A stretch of 64,000 nt of DNA from Clostridiales bacterium (GCA_021199275.1 JAJQIJ010000013.1:16913-80912), one strand, 5' to 3'; shown: positions 30,290 through 44,053, numbered from the stretch's first letter. Made by a program: numbers and translations. The notes: generated from the letters alone by a model not told the origin.

Positions 30290-32383
30290 TCAGGCTTTTT
30301 TGGTTCTTTGCGTAATAATTCCTTCTGAAATTGATTTCGGCACCTGCTCATACCCGTCAGGTTCCATGGTGTATTGTCCCCTGCCCTGCGTCTTTGAACG
30401 CAGGTCGTTAACATAGCCGAACATTTCTGAAAGCGGCACGCGGGCGTTAATCTGCTTTGCACCGGAACGGTCTTCCATGCCCTGAATTTGCCCACGGCGT
30501 GAATTCAAGTCGCCTATTACGTCGCCCATGTATTCTTCCGGAACTATAACAACAACTTTCATCATGGGCTCAAGAATAACAGCGTCTGCTTTCTTTGCGG
30601 CGTCTTTAAACGCCATGGAGCCCGCTATTTTAAACGCCATGTCTGACGAGTCGACTTCATGGTATGACCCGTCGTAAAGCTCGACTTTAATGTCAACCAT
30701 TTGGTAACCCGCAAGCACGCCGCTCTTCATAGCGCCCTGAATGCCTGCATCAACAGCAGGAATATATTCCTTTGGAATTGCGCCGCCGACTATGGAATTA
30801 ACAAATTCATAACCCTTGCCGATTCCGTTTTCATCAACATTCGGGAATATCCTGATTTTAACATGGCCGTATTGCCCGGCACCGCCTGACTGGCGCTTAT
30901 ATTTGGTGTCAGACATTGCTTCCTGCCTGATGGTTTCTTTATAAGCAACCTGCGGCGCGCCGACATTGGCTTCAACCTTGAATTCACGCAGCATTCTGTC
31001 TACAATAATTTCAAGGTGCAGCTCGCCCATGCCTGCTATAATTGTTTGGCCTGTTTCTTCATCTGTGTAAGCCCTGAAAGTCGGGTCTTCTTCGGCAAGC
31101 TTGGAAAGAGCTATGCCCATTTTTTCCTGCCCGGCCTTCGTTTTGGGCTCAATTGCAACGTGAATAACAGGGTCCGGGAAATTCATTGATTCCAAAATAA
31201 TCGGGGCGTTTTCAGCACACAGCGTGTCGCCGGTGGTGGTGTTTTTAAGCCCAACCGCAGCGGCTATGTCGCCCGCATAAACGGTTTCAATATCTTCCCT
31301 GTGGTTTGAATGCATCTGTAAAATGCGGCCCATTCTTTCACGCTGGCGTTTAACGGAATTGTAAACCTGTGTGCCGGCGTTAAGCGTGCCTGAATATACG
31401 CGGAAAAAGCAGATTTTACCGACAAACGGGTCAGTCGCAATCTTGAAAGCAAGAGCTGAAAACGGCTCTGAATCAGATGAATGGCGCGCTTCCTCTTCGT
31501 CTGTGTCGGGGTTGACGCCTTTTATAGACTCAACATCAGTCGGTGCCGGCATATAGTCAACTATGGCGTCAAGCAGCGGCTGAACGCCCTTGTTTCTGTA
31601 AGATGTGCCGCAGGTAATCGGCACCATTTTGCCGTCACAGGTGGCTTTTCTTATGGTTTTTTTAATTTCGTCGGCAGTGATTTCTTCGCCTTCAAAATAT
31701 TTTTCCATAAGCGCTTCGTCCTGCTCCGCTACTGCTTCAATAAGCTTTTCGCGGTATTCCTCTGCCATTTCTTCCATTTCAGCCGGAATTGGCTCGTGGC
31801 GAACGTCGTTGCCCAGGTCGTCATAATAGATTTCAGCGTCCATAGCAACTAAATCTATTATGCCTTTAAACGTGTTTTCAGCACCTATGGGCAGCTGAAT
31901 CGGCACGGCGTTGCATTTAAATCTTTCTTTTACCATTTTAAGAACATTATAAAAGTCTGCGCCTATAATGTCCATTTTGTTGACATAAATCATTCTCGGA
32001 ACATTGTATTCGTCTGCCTGGCGCCAAACGGTTTCAGACTGGGGCTCAACGCCGCCCTTGGCACAGAGGACTGTTACAGAACCGTCAAGCACGCGCAGAG
32101 AACGCTGAACTTCAACAGTGAAATCAACGTGCCCAGGGGTGTCGATTATGTTAATTCTGTGGTTTTTCCAAAAGCAGGTTGTTGCCGCAGAGGTTATTGT
32201 AATGCCCCTTTCCTGCTCCTGCTCCATCCAGTCCATTGTCGCAGTTCCTTCATGAGTTTCACCGATTTTATAGTTAATGCCGGTATAATAAAGAATTCTT
32301 TCAGTGGTGGTTGTCTTACCTGCGTCAATGTGTGCCATGATTCCGATATTTCTTGTCTTTTCAAGAGATACTTTTCTTGGCAT
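30290..32383 (-). CDS. fusA: Elongation factor G
   Basis: [36 protein letters not shown]; full length. Confidence 0.99.
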   Translation of the reverse strand: MPRKVSLEKTRNIGIMAHIDAGKTTTTERILYYTGINYKIGETHEGTATMDWMEQEQERGITITSAATTCFWKNHRINIIDTPGHVDFTVEVQRSLRVLDGSVTVLCAKGGVEPQSETVWRQADEYNVPRMIYVNKMDIIGADFYNVLKMVKERFKCNAVPIQLPIGAENTFKGIIDLVAMDAEIYYDDLGNDVRHEPIPAEMEEMAEEYREKLIEAVAEQDEALMEKYFEGEEITADEIKKTIRKATCDGKMVPITCGTSYRNKGVQPLLDAIVDYMPAPTDVESIKGVNPDTDEEEARHSSDSEPFSALAFKIATDPFVGKICFFRVYSGTLNAGTQVYNSVKRQRERMGRILQMHSNHREDIETVYAGDIAAAVGLKNTTTGDTLCAENAPIILESMNFPDPVIHVAIEPKTKAGQEKMGIALSKLAEEDPTFRAYTDEETGQTIIAGMGELHLEIIVDRMLREFKVEANVGAPQVAYKETIRQEAMSDTKYKRQSGGAGQYGHVKIRIFPNVDENGIGKGYEFVNSIVGGAIPKEYIPAVDAGIQGAMKSGVLAGYQMVDIKVELYDGSYHEVDSSDMAFKIAGSMAFKDAAKKADAVILEPMMKVVVIVPEEYMGDVIGDLNSRRGQIQGMEDRSGAKQINARVPLSEMFGYVNDLRSKTQGRGQYTMEPDGYEQVPKSISEGIITQRTKKA

Positions 32384-32408
32384 AATATCCTCCTAAAAAC
32401 CAAAAGGT

Positions 32409-32879
32409 TTAATACCTGAAGTGTGCAAACGCCTTGTTTGCCTCTGCCATCTTGTGCGTGTCTTCGCACTTTTTAACAGCGCCGCCGGTTTTCTTGGCAG
32501 CGTCCATAATTTCAGCAGCAAGACGTTCCTTCATAGTCCTCTCTGAGCGCTGGCGCGCATATGCGGTTATCCAGCGCAGGCCTAAAGTCTGGCGCCTTGC
32601 CGGGCGCACTTCAAGCGGAACCTGATACGTTGCACCGCCGACGCGGCGGGCTTTAACTTCAAGAACAGGCATAACGTTTTCCATGGCTTGTTCAAATGTT
32701 TCAAGCGGGTCGTTACCTGTTTTTTCATTGATGATTTCAAAAGCGCCGTACACTATTTTCTGTGCAACGCCTTTTTTTCCGTCATACATAACGTTGTTTA
32801 TGAGCCGAGTTACAAGCTTTGAATTGTAAAGCGGGTCAGCTAAAACGTCACGCTTAGCGATTTGGCCTCTTCTTGGCAT
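32409..32879 (-). CDS. rpsG: 30S ribosomal protein S7
   Basis: [29 protein letters not shown]. Confidence 0.99.
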   Translation of the reverse strand: MPRRGQIAKRDVLADPLYNSKLVTRLINNVMYDGKKGVAQKIVYGAFEIINEKTGNDPLETFEQAMENVMPVLEVKARRVGGATYQVPLEVRPARRQTLGLRWITAYARQRSERTMKERLAAEIMDAAKKTGGAVKKCEDTHKMAEANKAFAHFRY

Positions 32880-33011
32880 CTTCGCTTCCCTCCTTCATAA
32901 TAATGAGTTCATCGGTACTCGAGTTTTCCCGTGGAGTCAACAAGTAGGTCACACGCTTTTATATTAATAAAAGGGCATAAACTATTGTTTTTCCATAAGA
33001 ATCGGCCGCAA

Positions 33012-33434
33012 TTATTTTTTAGCAGCCTTGGGCCTTTTAGCGCCGTATTTTGAACGCGCCTGCATTCTGCCCGTAACGCCCTGGGCGTCAAGCGTTCCGC
33101 GGATTATGTGGTAACGCACGCCGGGCAAATCCCTAACACGACCGCCGCGTACCATGACAACGGAGTGTTCCTGCAGATTGTGGCCTATTCCCGGAATATA
33201 CGCAGTTACTTCCATGCCGTTGGTAAGGCGAACACGCGCAACTTTGCGCAGCGCAGAATTAGGCTTTTTGGGCGTGGTTGTTTTAACGGCAGTGCACACG
33301 CCGCGCTTTTGGGGTGAATTGTTGTTGTTTACAACATTCTTTTTTGTGTTAAGGCTTTTTAAAAGAGCGGGTGCCTTTGCTTTCTTTTCAACCGTCTTGC
33401 GCCCTGTTCTGACTAATTGGTTAAAGGTTGGCAA
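33012..33434 (-). CDS. rpsL: 30S ribosomal protein S12
   Basis: [13 protein letters not shown]..., [22 protein letters not shown]. Confidence 0.99.
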   Translation of the reverse strand: MPTFNQLVRTGRKTVEKKAKAPALLKSLNTKKNVVNNNNSPQKRGVCTAVKTTTPKKPNSALRKVARVRLTNGMEVTAYIPGIGHNLQEHSVVMVRGGRVRDLPGVRYHIIRGTLDAQGVTGRMQARSKYGAKRPKAAKK

Positions 33435-33568
33435 TAGTTTATCTCCTTTCTGAATTATTTTTACGAATTGCTTCGTTATGAGACGCCGCGCCGGGGCTCT
33501 GCCCGAAACGGCTGCCTGCCATGTTTAAAAGTGCAGCCTGAGTTCATTTCAAGTTCACACAAAATAGC

Positions 33569-33598
33569 ATTATATCACTCTGAGGCGCTGTTTGTCAA
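33569..33598 (-). promoter_or_regulatory. Promoter for rpsL-rpsG-fusA overlapping the rpoC 3' end
   Basis: TTGACA-18-TATAAT; the -35 lies inside the last rpoC codons. Confidence 0.65.
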
Positions 33599-36500
33599 TA
33601 GTTGTTGTAATTGTTCTAAACTTAAAATTTCCTCTGTGCCCTCTGCTGAAAAATAGCTGGGTATCGCGTCAACTTCGCGGAACACGTCCATTCCGGTGCC
33701 GGCAGGAACAAGCTTGCCTATAATGACATTTTCTTTAAGCCCTATAAGCGGGTCAACCTTGCCCCTTATTGCGGCGTCTGTAAGAACCCTGGTGGTTTCC
33801 TGGAACGACGCGGCAGACAGGAATGAATCTGTTGCAAGAGACGCCTTTGTTATGCCCATAAGCAGCGGTGTGTATTCGGCTTTTTTAAGCCCTGATTCAC
33901 CCGCGGCAATTCTTTTGTCTATTTCGTCGTTTGCTTCGTCAACCGCGCTCACGTCAACCATGGTGCCTTCAACAAGGTTTGTGTCGCCGCTGTCTTTTAC
34001 ATTGCATTTCTTAAGCATCTGGCGAACTATAACTTCAATATGCTTGTCGTTAATGTCAACACCCTGTGTGCGGTATGCAAACTGAACTTCCCTTATAAGA
34101 TAGTTGTAAACGGCCTCTTCGCCGAGTATTGCAAGCACATCGTGCGGGTTTTTTGCACCATAGGTCAGCTCGTCGCCCTTTTTAACCTGGGCGCCTTCAA
34201 CAATGTTTTCGTGCAGCCTGAAACCGTAAGGAATAAGATATTTCTTTTCTTCAAGCGTTTCAAGGTTGGTTATAACAACATGGTTTGACTTTTTGATTTC
34301 CTCAAACCTTACCACGCCGTCAATTTCCGCAAGAATTGCATATTGCTTCGGCTTTCTGGCTTCAAACAGCTCTTCAACACGCGGCAGACCCTGGGTGATA
34401 TCTTCGCCGCCGGCAATACCGCCGGTGTGGAATGTTCTCATTGTAAGCTGCGTGCCGGGCTCGCCTATTGACTGCGCCGCAATTATGCCGACTGCCTCGC
34501 CGACCTGCACGGGCTCGTTAAACGCAAGGTTTGAGCCATAGCATTTGCGGCAAACGCCGTGTCTTGCCTTACATGTGATAAGCGAACGAATTTTAACCTC
34601 TTTAATTCCGGCTGCAATAATTTTTTCAGCTTTTTCAGCGGTAATCATTTCGTCTGTTTCGGCAATAACTTCACCGGTTTCAGGGTGCAGCACGTCATAA
34701 AGCGGGTATCTGCCAACAAGCCTTTCATACAGCGATTCAAGCTCGCGGTTGCCGTCCATTATAGCTTTTACAACAATGCCGTCTTTGCAGCCGCAGTCAT
34801 TGTCGCGAATGATAACGTCCTGTGAAACATCAACCAGGCGGCGGGTCAGATAACCGGAGTCTGCTGTGCGCAGCGCCGTGTCGGCAAGGCCCTTGCGCGC
34901 GCCCCTTGATGAAATGAAATATTCCAAAATGTTGAGCCCCTCGCGGTAATTGGCGCGAATCGGAATTTCAATGGTCTTACCTGCGGTGTTGGCTATAAGG
35001 CCCCTCATGCCGGCAAGCTGGCGAAGCTGCGCAGTGCTGCCGCGCGCGCCGGAATCAACCATCATGTGAATCGGGTTGTGCGTTCCGTCAAAATTGGAAG
35101 TCAGCTCTTTCGTTACCTTGTCCGTGCAGTCTTCCCATGCTTTTATGACAGCTGACGAACGCTCTTCATTTGTAATAAGGCCGTAATTGTAATTAAGTGT
35201 AATTTCATCAACCTTTTTTTCGGCTTCGTCAAGATATGCTTTCTTGGCGTCCGGAATAAGCGCGTCGCAAACTGCAACCGTGGTGCCGGACACCGTTGAA
35301 TATTTATAGCCCTGCGCTTTAATTTCGTCAAGCGCAATGGAAGCCACCGAAACGCCGTGCACGGAAATCAGCTTGTCAACAATTTTACCAAGCTGGCTCT
35401 TTTTGACAACAAAGTCAATTTCAAGCTTGAAAAGATTTTCTTCCTTTGTGCGGTCAACAAAGCCAAGGTCTTGCGGAATTGGGTTGTTGAATATAACGCG
35501 GCCTATTGTTGTGGTAATTATTTTGCTTTTTTCTTCACCGTTTATTTCTTTGGTTACACGCAGCCTTATGGGCGAATGCATGCCCAAAGTGCCCTCTTGG
35601 TAAGCCATTACGGCTTCATCTTTATCTCTGTATATATTATACGATTTATATATGCCGTATTGCTGAGACAGCATGCTGTCGCATTCGTCGCAAAGCAAAT
35701 CTGCAATCGAAAGCTTTGCGGCGCTTGTTTTCTTTAAAACTTCTGCAAGCGAAAGCTCGTTTGTGCGCGCTTCATCTGTAAAGAATTTCGGCTGACCCAC
35801 TTCGCCCTCTTTAACCATGGTAAGGTAATAAGAGCCTATTACCATGTCTTGAGTCGGAACTGTTACCGGCTTGCCGTCAGACGGCTTTAAAAGGTTGTTT
35901 GCGGCAAGCATAAGCATGCGTGCCTCTGCCTGAGCTTCAGCCGAAAGCGGCACATGCACTGCCATTTGGTCTCCGTCAAAGTCGGCGTTAAACGCCGTGC
36001 ATGCCAGCGGGTGCAGTTTTATTGCCCTGCCCTCTACCAGCACCGGCTCAAATGCCTGAATACCCAGGCGGTGAAGCGTGGGTGCGCGGTTAAGCATAAC
36101 CGGGTGGTCTTTAATAACAACCTCAAGCGCGTCCCAAACAGCCGGGTTGGTGGCTCTTTCAACCATTTTTCTGGCAGATTTAATGTTTGAAGCATAGCCT
36201 GTTTCAACAAGTCTTTTCATGACAAACGGCTTGAAAAGCTCTATTGCCATTTCTTTAGGCAGGCCGCACTGGTGCATTTTGAGTTCAGGCCCTACTACTA
36301 TAACCGAACGCCCGGAATAGTCAACACGCTTGCCAAGCAGGTTCTGGCGGAAACGCCCCTGCTTACCCTTAAGCATATCAGACAGTGATTTGAGCGGGCG
36401 GTTATTAGGCCCTGTAACCGGCCTGCCGCGCCGGCCGTTGTCAATCAGTGCGTCAACGGCTTCCTGCAGCATTCTCTTTTCATTTCTTATAATGATTTCC

Positions 36501-37330
36501 GGCGCGCCGAGCTCAAGCAGCCTCTTGAGTCTGTTGTTTCTGTTTATTACACGCCTGTAAAGGTCGTTTAAATCTGACGTGGCGAAACGCCCGCCGTCAA
36601 GCTGCACCATGGGGCGAATGTCCGGCGGAATTACCGGAATTACGTCAAGTATCATCCATTCAAGCTTGTTCTTGCTGCGGTAAAATGCGTCAACAACGTC
36701 AAGCCTTTTAAGCAGGCGCACGCGCTTTTGCCCCGTTGCGGTTTCAAGCTCTTCCACAAGCTCGTCTTTGAGCTTTTCAATGTCTATATCCTGCAACAGC
36801 TTTTTTATTGCTTCTGCACCCATGCCTGCGTCAAAGTCGTCTTCATACCTTTCACGCATTTCGGCATATTCTTTTTCATTTAAAATCTGCATTTTTTCAA
36901 GCGGTGTTTCGCCGGGGTCAGTTACAATGTAAAGCGCAAAATACAGCACTTTTTCAAGGTAACGCGGGCTTATGTCAAGCACAAGGCCAAGCCTGCTGGG
37001 TATTCCTTTAAAATACCATATATGCGACACGGGCGCGGCAAGCTCAATGTGCCCCATTCTTTCACGGCGCACCTTTGAGCGCGTTATTTCAACGCCGCAG
37101 CGTTCGCACACCTTGCCCCTGTAGCGTATTCTTTTATATTTACCGCAGTGGCATTCCCAGTCCTTTACAGGGCCGAAAATCTTTTCGCAAAACAGCCCGT
37201 CGCGTTCCGGCTTGAGCGTTCTGTAATTTATAGTTTCCGGCTTTGTTACTTCCCCATAAGACCATTTGCGAATCTGTTCCGGGGACGCAAGCCCTATTCT
37301 TATTGATTTGAATTCATTATTTTCTGCCAT
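33575..37330 (-). CDS. rpoC: RNA polymerase beta' subunit
   Basis: [16 protein letters not shown] active site; zinc motif [20 protein letters not shown]. Confidence 0.99.
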   Translation of the reverse strand: MAENNEFKSIRIGLASPEQIRKWSYGEVTKPETINYRTLKPERDGLFCEKIFGPVKDWECHCGKYKRIRYRGKVCERCGVEITRSKVRRERMGHIELAAPVSHIWYFKGIPSRLGLVLDISPRYLEKVLYFALYIVTDPGETPLEKMQILNEKEYAEMRERYEDDFDAGMGAEAIKKLLQDIDIEKLKDELVEELETATGQKRVRLLKRLDVVDAFYRSKNKLEWMILDVIPVIPPDIRPMVQLDGGRFATSDLNDLYRRVINRNNRLKRLLELGAPEIIIRNEKRMLQEAVDALIDNGRRGRPVTGPNNRPLKSLSDMLKGKQGRFRQNLLGKRVDYSGRSVIVVGPELKMHQCGLPKEMAIELFKPFVMKRLVETGYASNIKSARKMVERATNPAVWDALEVVIKDHPVMLNRAPTLHRLGIQAFEPVLVEGRAIKLHPLACTAFNADFDGDQMAVHVPLSAEAQAEARMLMLAANNLLKPSDGKPVTVPTQDMVIGSYYLTMVKEGEVGQPKFFTDEARTNELSLAEVLKKTSAAKLSIADLLCDECDSMLSQQYGIYKSYNIYRDKDEAVMAYQEGTLGMHSPIRLRVTKEINGEEKSKIITTTIGRVIFNNPIPQDLGFVDRTKEENLFKLEIDFVVKKSQLGKIVDKLISVHGVSVASIALDEIKAQGYKYSTVSGTTVAVCDALIPDAKKAYLDEAEKKVDEITLNYNYGLITNEERSSAVIKAWEDCTDKVTKELTSNFDGTHNPIHMMVDSGARGSTAQLRQLAGMRGLIANTAGKTIEIPIRANYREGLNILEYFISSRGARKGLADTALRTADSGYLTRRLVDVSQDVIIRDNDCGCKDGIVVKAIMDGNRELESLYERLVGRYPLYDVLHPETGEVIAETDEMITAEKAEKIIAAGIKEVKIRSLITCKARHGVCRKCYGSNLAFNEPVQVGEAVGIIAAQSIGEPGTQLTMRTFHTGGIAGGEDITQGLPRVEELFEARKPKQYAILAEIDGVVRFEEIKKSNHVVITNLETLEEKKYLIPYGFRLHENIVEGAQVKKGDELTYGAKNPHDVLAILGEEAVYNYLIREVQFAYRTQGVDINDKHIEVIVRQMLKKCNVKDSGDTNLVEGTMVDVSAVDEANDEIDKRIAAGESGLKKAEYTPLLMGITKASLATDSFLSAASFQETTRVLTDAAIRGKVDPLIGLKENVIIGKLVPAGTGMDVFREVDAIPSYFSAEGTEEILSLEQLQQLLTNSASE

Positions 37331-37415
37331 TGGAAGCGCTCCTTTTTGTTTTGATTTTTAACCTCTTGTGAAAGCCTTTGCCTTAAGCTGCCGGGCCCCA
37401 TGCCCGGGCATTTTC

Positions 37416-40400
37416 TTAGTCGTAATAAGAGTCCTGCGAGTCAGATGAAGAAGCAAACATAGAATTAAATTCTGTGTCTTCGTCTTTTTCTCCTTCACCG
37501 TCAAAGCTCTTAATTGAAAAGCCTTCAGAATCAGAATCAAAATCGTTTACGTTTGTAAACGCGCCGTCGTCAGTGTGGTGAACTTCCTGAATATCGTCTT
37601 CAAAATCTTGCTTGAGCTCAACTTCATCGCCGTTTTTGTCATAAAGCCTTGTGTCAAGCCCAAGAGACTGAAGTTCCTTAAACAGCACCTTAAACGATTC
37701 CGGCGTGCCGGCTGTGGGTACATTGTCTCCCTTTACTATTGCTTCATATGTTTCCGTTCTGCCGACAACATCGTCTGACTTAACGGTTATTATTTCCTGC
37801 AGGGTGTACGCCGCGCCGTAAGCTTCAAGCGCCCACACTTCCATTTCGCCGAAGCGCTGCCCGCCGAACTGTGCTTTACCGCCGAGCGGCTGCTGTGTTA
37901 CAAGGCTGTACGGCCCTGTGGAACGGGCGTGAATTTTGTCGTCAACCAGGTGGTGCAGCTTAAGGTAATACATGTAGCCGACTGTAATCGGGTTGTCAAA
38001 TTTTTCACCTGTTCTGCCGTCTGTAAGCACTGTTTTGCCGTCTTCAGACAAACCTGCAAGGCGCAGGCATTCCCTGATGTCGTCTTCGTGCGCGCCGTCA
38101 AACACGGGGGTCATCATTTTCCAGCCAAGCGCCATGGCGGCGTAGCCGAGATGAACTTCCAGCACCTGCCCTATGTTCATACGAGACGGAACGCCGAGCG
38201 GGTTGAGCACAATGTCAAGCGGCCTCCCGTCAGGCAGGAAAGGCATGTCTTCCTGCGGCAAAATTCTGGAAACAACGCCCTTGTTTCCGTGGCGGCCCGC
38301 CATTTTGTCGCCCACCTGAATTTTCCTTTTTTGAGCTATATAAACCCTTACAACTTCGTTTACGCCGGGGTTCATTTCGTCGCAATTGGCACGGGTAAAC
38401 ACTTTGACGTCAACCACAATGCCGTATTCGCCGTGCGGCAGTCTGAGCGAAGTGTCCCTTACTTCGCGCGCTTTTTCGCCGAAAATTGCCCTGAGCAGCT
38501 TTTCTTCCGCCGTGACTTCGGTTTCGCCTTTCGGCGTTACCTTGCCGACTATTATGTCGCCGCTGTGAACTTCCGCGCCTATTCTTATGATGCCGTCTTG
38601 GTCAAGGTCTTTCAGGGCGTCTTCGCCGACATTGGGGACTTCCCTTGTGATGTATTCGGGGCCCAGTTTTGTGTCGCGCGCCTCTGTTTCATGCTCTTCA
38701 ATGTGGATTGACGTGTAAACGTCGTCTCTTACCATTTTTTCATTTATAAGAACGGCGTCTTCATAGTTATAACCTTCCCATGTCATAAAGCCTATAAGCG
38801 CGTTTTTGCCAAGGGAAATTTCGCCGTTGCTGGTGGCGGGGCCGTCTGCTATTACCTGGCCCGCTTCCACTTTCTGCCCAAGCAGCACAACCGGGCGCTG
38901 GTTAATGCATGTGCCCTGGTTTGAGCCCTTGAACTTTATGAGCTCATATTTGTCTATCTGCCCTTTTTTAACTGTTATTTCAATTGAACGTGCGTCAACC
39001 GCCGTAACGGTGCCGCTGTTTTTAGCTATTACAACAACGCCCGAATCATATGCTGCTTTATATTCCATGCCGGTGCCCACAACAGGCGCTTCGGTTTTAA
39101 GAAGCGGCACGGCCTGGCGCTGCATGTTGGCGCCCATAAGCGCACGGTTTGCGTCGTCATTTTCCAGGAAGGGAATCATGGCAGTTGCAACAGAAACAAC
39201 CATTTTCGGCGACACGTCCATATAGTCAACCGCTTCCGGCGGGCAAGATATGAATTCGTCACGGTTGCGGCAGGTGACGCGCTTGTTTGCAAATCTGCCG
39301 TTTTCATCAAGCGGCTCATTGGCCTGCGCAACAACATATCTGTCTTCCACATCGGCTGTCATATAAACTACTTCATTTGTTACAACACCCGTTTGTTTGT
39401 CTACCTTGCGGTAAGGCGCTTCAATAAAGCCGTATTCGTTAAGCCGGCTATAGCACGCAAGATATGAAATAAGCCCAATGTTCGGCCCTTCCGGTGTTTC
39501 AATGGGGCACATGCGCCCGTAATGCGTGTAATGAACGTCTCTGACTTCAAACCCGGCTCTGTCACGGGAAAGACCGCCCGGGCCGAGCGCAGACAGACGC
39601 CTCTTGTGCGTAAGCTCCGCCAGCAGGTTATTTTGGTCCATAAACTGTGACAGCGGAGACGAGCCGAAAAATTCCCTTATAGCCGCAACAACCGGCCTTA
39701 TGTTAATAAGAGCCTGCGGGGTTATTTTATCTTCGTCGTCCTGCGCTTGCAGGGTCATTCTTTCCCTGACAACGCGTTCCATTCTGGTAAAGCCGATTCT
39801 GAACTGGTTTTGCAGCAGCTCGCCCACAGCGCGGATACGCCTGTTGCCAAGGTGGTCTATGTCGTCTAAACTGCCGACTCCGCACGCAAGGTTTATAAGG
39901 TAAGAAACAGTTGCAAATATGTCGTCAGTCGTAACATTTTTGGGCTGCAAATCATTCTGACGCAGCTTTATTTCCTCTTTAAGCAGCTTTTCGTCGCCGG
40001 CGCATTTTTCAAGTATTTCGGCAAGAACTTTATAAGAAACCTTTTCGCGTATGCCGAACTCAGTGCAGTCAAAATCAACAAAGCAATTAATGTCAACCAT
40101 GCCGTTTGAAACGATTTTAACTTCACGCCCGTCACTGTCAACATAAGCGCACATAACGCCCATGTTTTCAAATTCAACGGCTTTTTCTTCGCTTATGGTT
40201 TCGCCGGGCTCTGCAAGCAACTCACCGTCTGGCGAAACAATCGGCTGCGTTATTGTTCTGTTTTTAAGCCTTTCGCTGAGAGAAAGCTTTTTGTTATATT
40301 TATAGCGCCCCACCCTTGACAAATCATAACGGTGCGGGTCAAAAAACAAATTGTTCAGGTGAGACTGGGCCGTTTCAAGCGTGGGCGGCTCGCCGGGGCG

Positions 40401-41123
40401 CAGCTTTTTATAAACTTCCAGCAGCGCCTCTTCGCAGTTTTTCGTGGCGTCTTTTTCAAGCGTTGCTTCAATTCTTTCATCGTCGCCGAAAAATTCCCTT
40501 ATTTCGCTGTCAGTTGAAAGACCCAGCGCACGCAGGAAGGTGGTGGTAAATATTTTGCGGTTTTTGTCTATTCTTACATAAAACAAATCGTTGGCGTCTG
40601 TTTCATATTCAATCCACGCGCCCCTGCCCGGAATAATTGTGCTGGTGTACAGCTCCTTGCCGGTTTTGTCATGTTCCATGTGGTAATAGGCGCCCGGCGA
40701 ACGCACAAGCTGGGACACAATGCACCTTTCAGCGCCGTTTATGATAAACGTGCCCGCTTCGGTCATAAGCGGGAAATCGCCCATGAATATAACGCTTTCT
40801 TTAACTTCGCCGGTTTCCTTATTTTGCAGTCTGGCAGTTACTTTGAGGGGTTTGGCATAAGTCACGTCCCTTTCCTTGCACTGCGCAATGGTGTACTTCG
40901 GCGGCTCGTCAAGATTGTAGTCAATGAAATCAAGCACCAAATTCCCCGAATAGTCAACTATAGACCCGATGTCGCGAAATACTTCGCCCAAGCCCTCGTC
41001 GAGAAACCATTTGTATGAGCTTTTCTGCACTTCAATAAGGTTTGGAATCTGCATAACCTCGTTTATTTTAGCAAAGCTCTTTCTTGTAGTAATGCCAAGC
41101 TGTACGTCCTTAACGTTTATCAT
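37416..41123 (-). CDS. rpoB: RNA polymerase beta subunit
   Basis: [45 protein letters not shown]. Confidence 0.99.
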   Translation of the reverse strand: MINVKDVQLGITTRKSFAKINEVMQIPNLIEVQKSSYKWFLDEGLGEVFRDIGSIVDYSGNLVLDFIDYNLDEPPKYTIAQCKERDVTYAKPLKVTARLQNKETGEVKESVIFMGDFPLMTEAGTFIINGAERCIVSQLVRSPGAYYHMEHDKTGKELYTSTIIPGRGAWIEYETDANDLFYVRIDKNRKIFTTTFLRALGLSTDSEIREFFGDDERIEATLEKDATKNCEEALLEVYKKLRPGEPPTLETAQSHLNNLFFDPHRYDLSRVGRYKYNKKLSLSERLKNRTITQPIVSPDGELLAEPGETISEEKAVEFENMGVMCAYVDSDGREVKIVSNGMVDINCFVDFDCTEFGIREKVSYKVLAEILEKCAGDEKLLKEEIKLRQNDLQPKNVTTDDIFATVSYLINLACGVGSLDDIDHLGNRRIRAVGELLQNQFRIGFTRMERVVRERMTLQAQDDEDKITPQALINIRPVVAAIREFFGSSPLSQFMDQNNLLAELTHKRRLSALGPGGLSRDRAGFEVRDVHYTHYGRMCPIETPEGPNIGLISYLACYSRLNEYGFIEAPYRKVDKQTGVVTNEVVYMTADVEDRYVVAQANEPLDENGRFANKRVTCRNRDEFISCPPEAVDYMDVSPKMVVSVATAMIPFLENDDANRALMGANMQRQAVPLLKTEAPVVGTGMEYKAAYDSGVVVIAKNSGTVTAVDARSIEITVKKGQIDKYELIKFKGSNQGTCINQRPVVLLGQKVEAGQVIADGPATSNGEISLGKNALIGFMTWEGYNYEDAVLINEKMVRDDVYTSIHIEEHETEARDTKLGPEYITREVPNVGEDALKDLDQDGIIRIGAEVHSGDIIVGKVTPKGETEVTAEEKLLRAIFGEKAREVRDTSLRLPHGEYGIVVDVKVFTRANCDEMNPGVNEVVRVYIAQKRKIQVGDKMAGRHGNKGVVSRILPQEDMPFLPDGRPLDIVLNPLGVPSRMNIGQVLEVHLGYAAMALGWKMMTPVFDGAHEDDIRECLRLAGLSEDGKTVLTDGRTGEKFDNPITVGYMYYLKLHHLVDDKIHARSTGPYSLVTQQPLGGKAQFGGQRFGEMEVWALEAYGAAYTLQEIITVKSDDVVGRTETYEAIVKGDNVPTAGTPESFKVLFKELQSLGLDTRLYDKNGDEVELKQDFEDDIQEVHHTDDGAFTNVNDFDSDSEGFSIKSFDGEGEKDEDTEFNSMFASSSDSQDSYYD

Positions 41124-41237
41124 AGCTTTAACCACTCCGTTTCTGCTTGTTTATGATTGGAATAAGGGCAGAAAAAAGCCCCGAATATATGCCCGAATAC
41201 GCTTTGAGCATATATAGCCATTTTAATGGTGATGTAT

Positions 41238-41266
41238 ATAATAATATCTGATTTTTTATATGTCAA
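41238..41266 (-). promoter_or_regulatory. rpoB promoter
   Basis: TTGACA-17-TATTAT. Confidence 0.6.
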
Positions 41267-41575
41267 TGTTTTTTTAACATTTTTTTCAAAATATCTGAAA
41301 ACTTTTTGTTACACGGCGCCTTGCGTGCCAAAAAAGTTTCTTCTTCCCGCTCTTTTTTACAATTTTCATCTTTTAAAAAGATATGTAATCTGCTATAATA
41401 TTTGAAAAGCAATTCCGCCGCCGGGCATTTATTTTAGGCTTTAATTTTAAGCTTATAGCCTGCCCGCCGCCGGGCGGCTGAATGCACTGGGCGTTTTTCC
41501 ATGGCTCATTAGGCCCGCCATGGTTTTTCGCAACGGCCTGTCTTTTAATATATTAAAATCAAACGGTGAATCTGA

Positions 41576-43222
41576 ATGAAAGCGCTGAAAAATACAACCG
41601 CTATATTTTTAGCTTTAACAATAATTGCCGCGGCCTTTGCCGGCTGTAGCTCAGACAGCGGCGACATTGACCTTATATACCCTTTCAGCGGCAATATAAA
41701 CAGCTATGACCCGCAGGTTTCGGCAGAGGCAGACGAATATTTGCTTATTGAAAACTGTTTTGAGGGCCTTGTGCGCTGTAATGACGACGGCGAGGTTGTG
41801 CCGGGCTGCGCGTCAAGCTGGGAAATAAGCGACGACGGGCTGACATATACATTTCACCTTTACCAAGGGCTGAAATGGTATATATATAATTCTGTAAAAG
41901 AGCGAATGGGCGAAGACTGGAACCCTGAAATTACCGCGGCGGACTTTGTGTTTGCGCTGCAAAGGGCGGCAGACAGCAACACGGCATGCCCGCTGTATTC
42001 GTCAATATCCTGCATAAAAAATGCGCCCGAAATACATGCCGGCAGCAAAAGCACGTCAAAGTTAGGCGTTCGGGCGGTTGACGATTACACACTGGAAATA
42101 ACCCTTTCATATGCAGACGACGGGTTTTTGGAAACTCTTTCAACAGCGGTGGCAATGCCATGCAACGAAGAGTTTTTCAACGCCACAAACGGCAGGTACG
42201 GGCTTGATTTGCAATATATAATGTTTAACGGGCAGTTCATAATCACCAACGAACTTGAAAGTTCTTACATATTAAAGCAAAACAGCGCATATGCAGGCCC
42301 GTCTGCGGCAAAGGCCGCTGTTCTTACCCTTAATATTGTTGACAGCGACGCTGACGTTACCGAGTCGCTTCTGAGCGGTTATTACGACGCGGCATATATA
42401 AGGGGCTATGAAAGCATTTCAATAAAAGAGTCAGACGGCATTACCCTTTCGCCATACAGCAACATAACCTGGGTACTTATAATAAACGCCGCGTCAAGCA
42501 ATGAAATATTGGCAGACAAAAGCGCGCGGCAGGCGCTTGTGCTTGCAATTTCAGATATTTCGCTTGACGACTATGACTATCTTTCAAACGCAACCGGCAT
42601 AATTCCGCCGTCTTGCACTGTAAACGGCAAATCATACACAGAAAATGCAAGCGACATTACGGCGCAGTCTGATTCCGAAAAAGCCGTTTCACTTTGGAAA
42701 GAGGCTGTGGAAAGCACCGGCATATATGAAGCTGATTTAAGCGTGCTTGTGCCTGAGGGGCTGCTTGACGCGTCTAAAAGACTTATTCAGGGAATACAAG
42801 GCAGCATAGGCGCAATTTCAAGCGTTGATTCGCAGGCAGTGGATTTCAGCATTAAAATAGAGTCGCTAAGCGAAAGCGAACTGAAAAGCGAAGTCGCCTC
42901 AGGCGAGTGGGACATTGCGCTTTACCCGTTTGAAGCTTCGTCTGAAGACGCGGTTTCGTTTTTACAGTCTGTGTCAGACAGCAACATAACGTCTTTTGAT
43001 TCAGATGAATTTGACGCCATGCTTGACAGCCTTGACTCGCTTAGCGCGTCTGAACTTAAAGAAAAATGCCGCAGCTGTGAAAAAGAGCTTATAGAAACTT
43101 ATTGCTATGCCCCGCTGTTTTTTGAAACGAATTACTATGCCCAGGCAAAGGGCGTGTCAGGCGTGCAGTTTCACGCCGGCACGGGCAGGGTTTCATTTGT
43201 GTTTGCAACACGGGCTGACTGA
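41576..43222 (+). CDS. Oligopeptide-type ABC transporter substrate-binding lipoprotein (SBP family 5)
   Basis: Lipobox AAFAGCSS; YDPQVSAEADEYLLIENCFEGLVR..., SWEISDDGLTYTFHL. No permease or ATPase adjacent. Confidence 0.88.
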   Translation: MKALKNTTAIFLALTIIAAAFAGCSSDSGDIDLIYPFSGNINSYDPQVSAEADEYLLIENCFEGLVRCNDDGEVVPGCASSWEISDDGLTYTFHLYQGLKWYIYNSVKERMGEDWNPEITAADFVFALQRAADSNTACPLYSSISCIKNAPEIHAGSKSTSKLGVRAVDDYTLEITLSYADDGFLETLSTAVAMPCNEEFFNATNGRYGLDLQYIMFNGQFIITNELESSYILKQNSAYAGPSAAKAAVLTLNIVDSDADVTESLLSGYYDAAYIRGYESISIKESDGITLSPYSNITWVLIINAASSNEILADKSARQALVLAISDISLDDYDYLSNATGIIPPSCTVNGKSYTENASDITAQSDSEKAVSLWKEAVESTGIYEADLSVLVPEGLLDASKRLIQGIQGSIGAISSVDSQAVDFSIKIESLSESELKSEVASGEWDIALYPFEASSEDAVSFLQSVSDSNITSFDSDEFDAMLDSLDSLSASELKEKCRSCEKELIETYCYAPLFFETNYYAQAKGVSGVQFHAGTGRVSFVFATRAD

Positions 43223-43309
43223 CAGCGTTAAAAAACGGTTGACTTTTTTAAAATTTGGTTTATATTAGTTTGTATTAATCAAACAATGTTGGCAGTTGGG
43301 AGGACAGAC

Positions 43310-44035
43310 ATGAACATTCTTATTTTTACCTCAAAAAATGAAATAGGCACGGCGGCCGGGAATTACATAGCGGCGTCAGTAACCGAAAACCCAAAATGCA
43401 CGCTGGGGCTTGCAACAGGTTCCACACCGCTTGAAGCATATGCGCAGATGATAAAGCTTTACGAAAGCGGCGCAGTTGACTTTTCGGGCGTGACCACGTT
43501 TAATCTTGACGAATATGCGGGGCTTGACGAAACAGACGAAAATTCATACCACGCTTTTATGCATAAAAATCTTTTTGACAGCATTAATGTGCTGCCGGAA
43601 AACATAAATTTTCTTGACGGGTGTGCGCCTGACCTTGAAAGCGAATGCAGCCGATATGAAGAAAAAATAGAAAATTGCGGCGGCATTGACATGCAGCTTT
43701 TGGGGCTTGGCTCTAACGGGCACATAGCGTTTAACGAGCCGGCGCCGGCGTTTGAAAACGCAACGCACCCGGTTAAATTAAAGGAAAGCACAATAAACGA
43801 CAACGCAAGGTTTTTTGATTCAAAAGACAGCGTGCCTAAAATGGCGCTGACTATGGGAATAGGCACAATAATGCGCGCTAAAAAGATTTTAATTATTGCA
43901 ACCGGCAAAAATAAAGCCGCGGCGGTGCGCAGTCTTATTTATGATAACCCCACACCCGCATGCCCGGCAACCGTTTTACAATTTCACCCCAACGTTACCG
44001 TTATGCTTGACAGCAGCGCGGCAGAGCTGCTGTAA
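43310..44035 (+). CDS. nagB: Glucosamine-6-phosphate deaminase
   Basis: LGLATGSTPLEAY, FNLDEYAGL, LGLGSNGHIAFNEP. Start at ATG 43310 after GGGAGGA. Confidence 0.95.
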   Translation: MNILIFTSKNEIGTAAGNYIAASVTENPKCTLGLATGSTPLEAYAQMIKLYESGAVDFSGVTTFNLDEYAGLDETDENSYHAFMHKNLFDSINVLPENINFLDGCAPDLESECSRYEEKIENCGGIDMQLLGLGSNGHIAFNEPAPAFENATHPVKLKESTINDNARFFDSKDSVPKMALTMGIGTIMRAKKILIIATGKNKAAAVRSLIYDNPTPACPATVLQFHPNVTVMLDSSAAELL

Positions 44036-44053
44036 AAGCCTGCTTTTAAGGAA

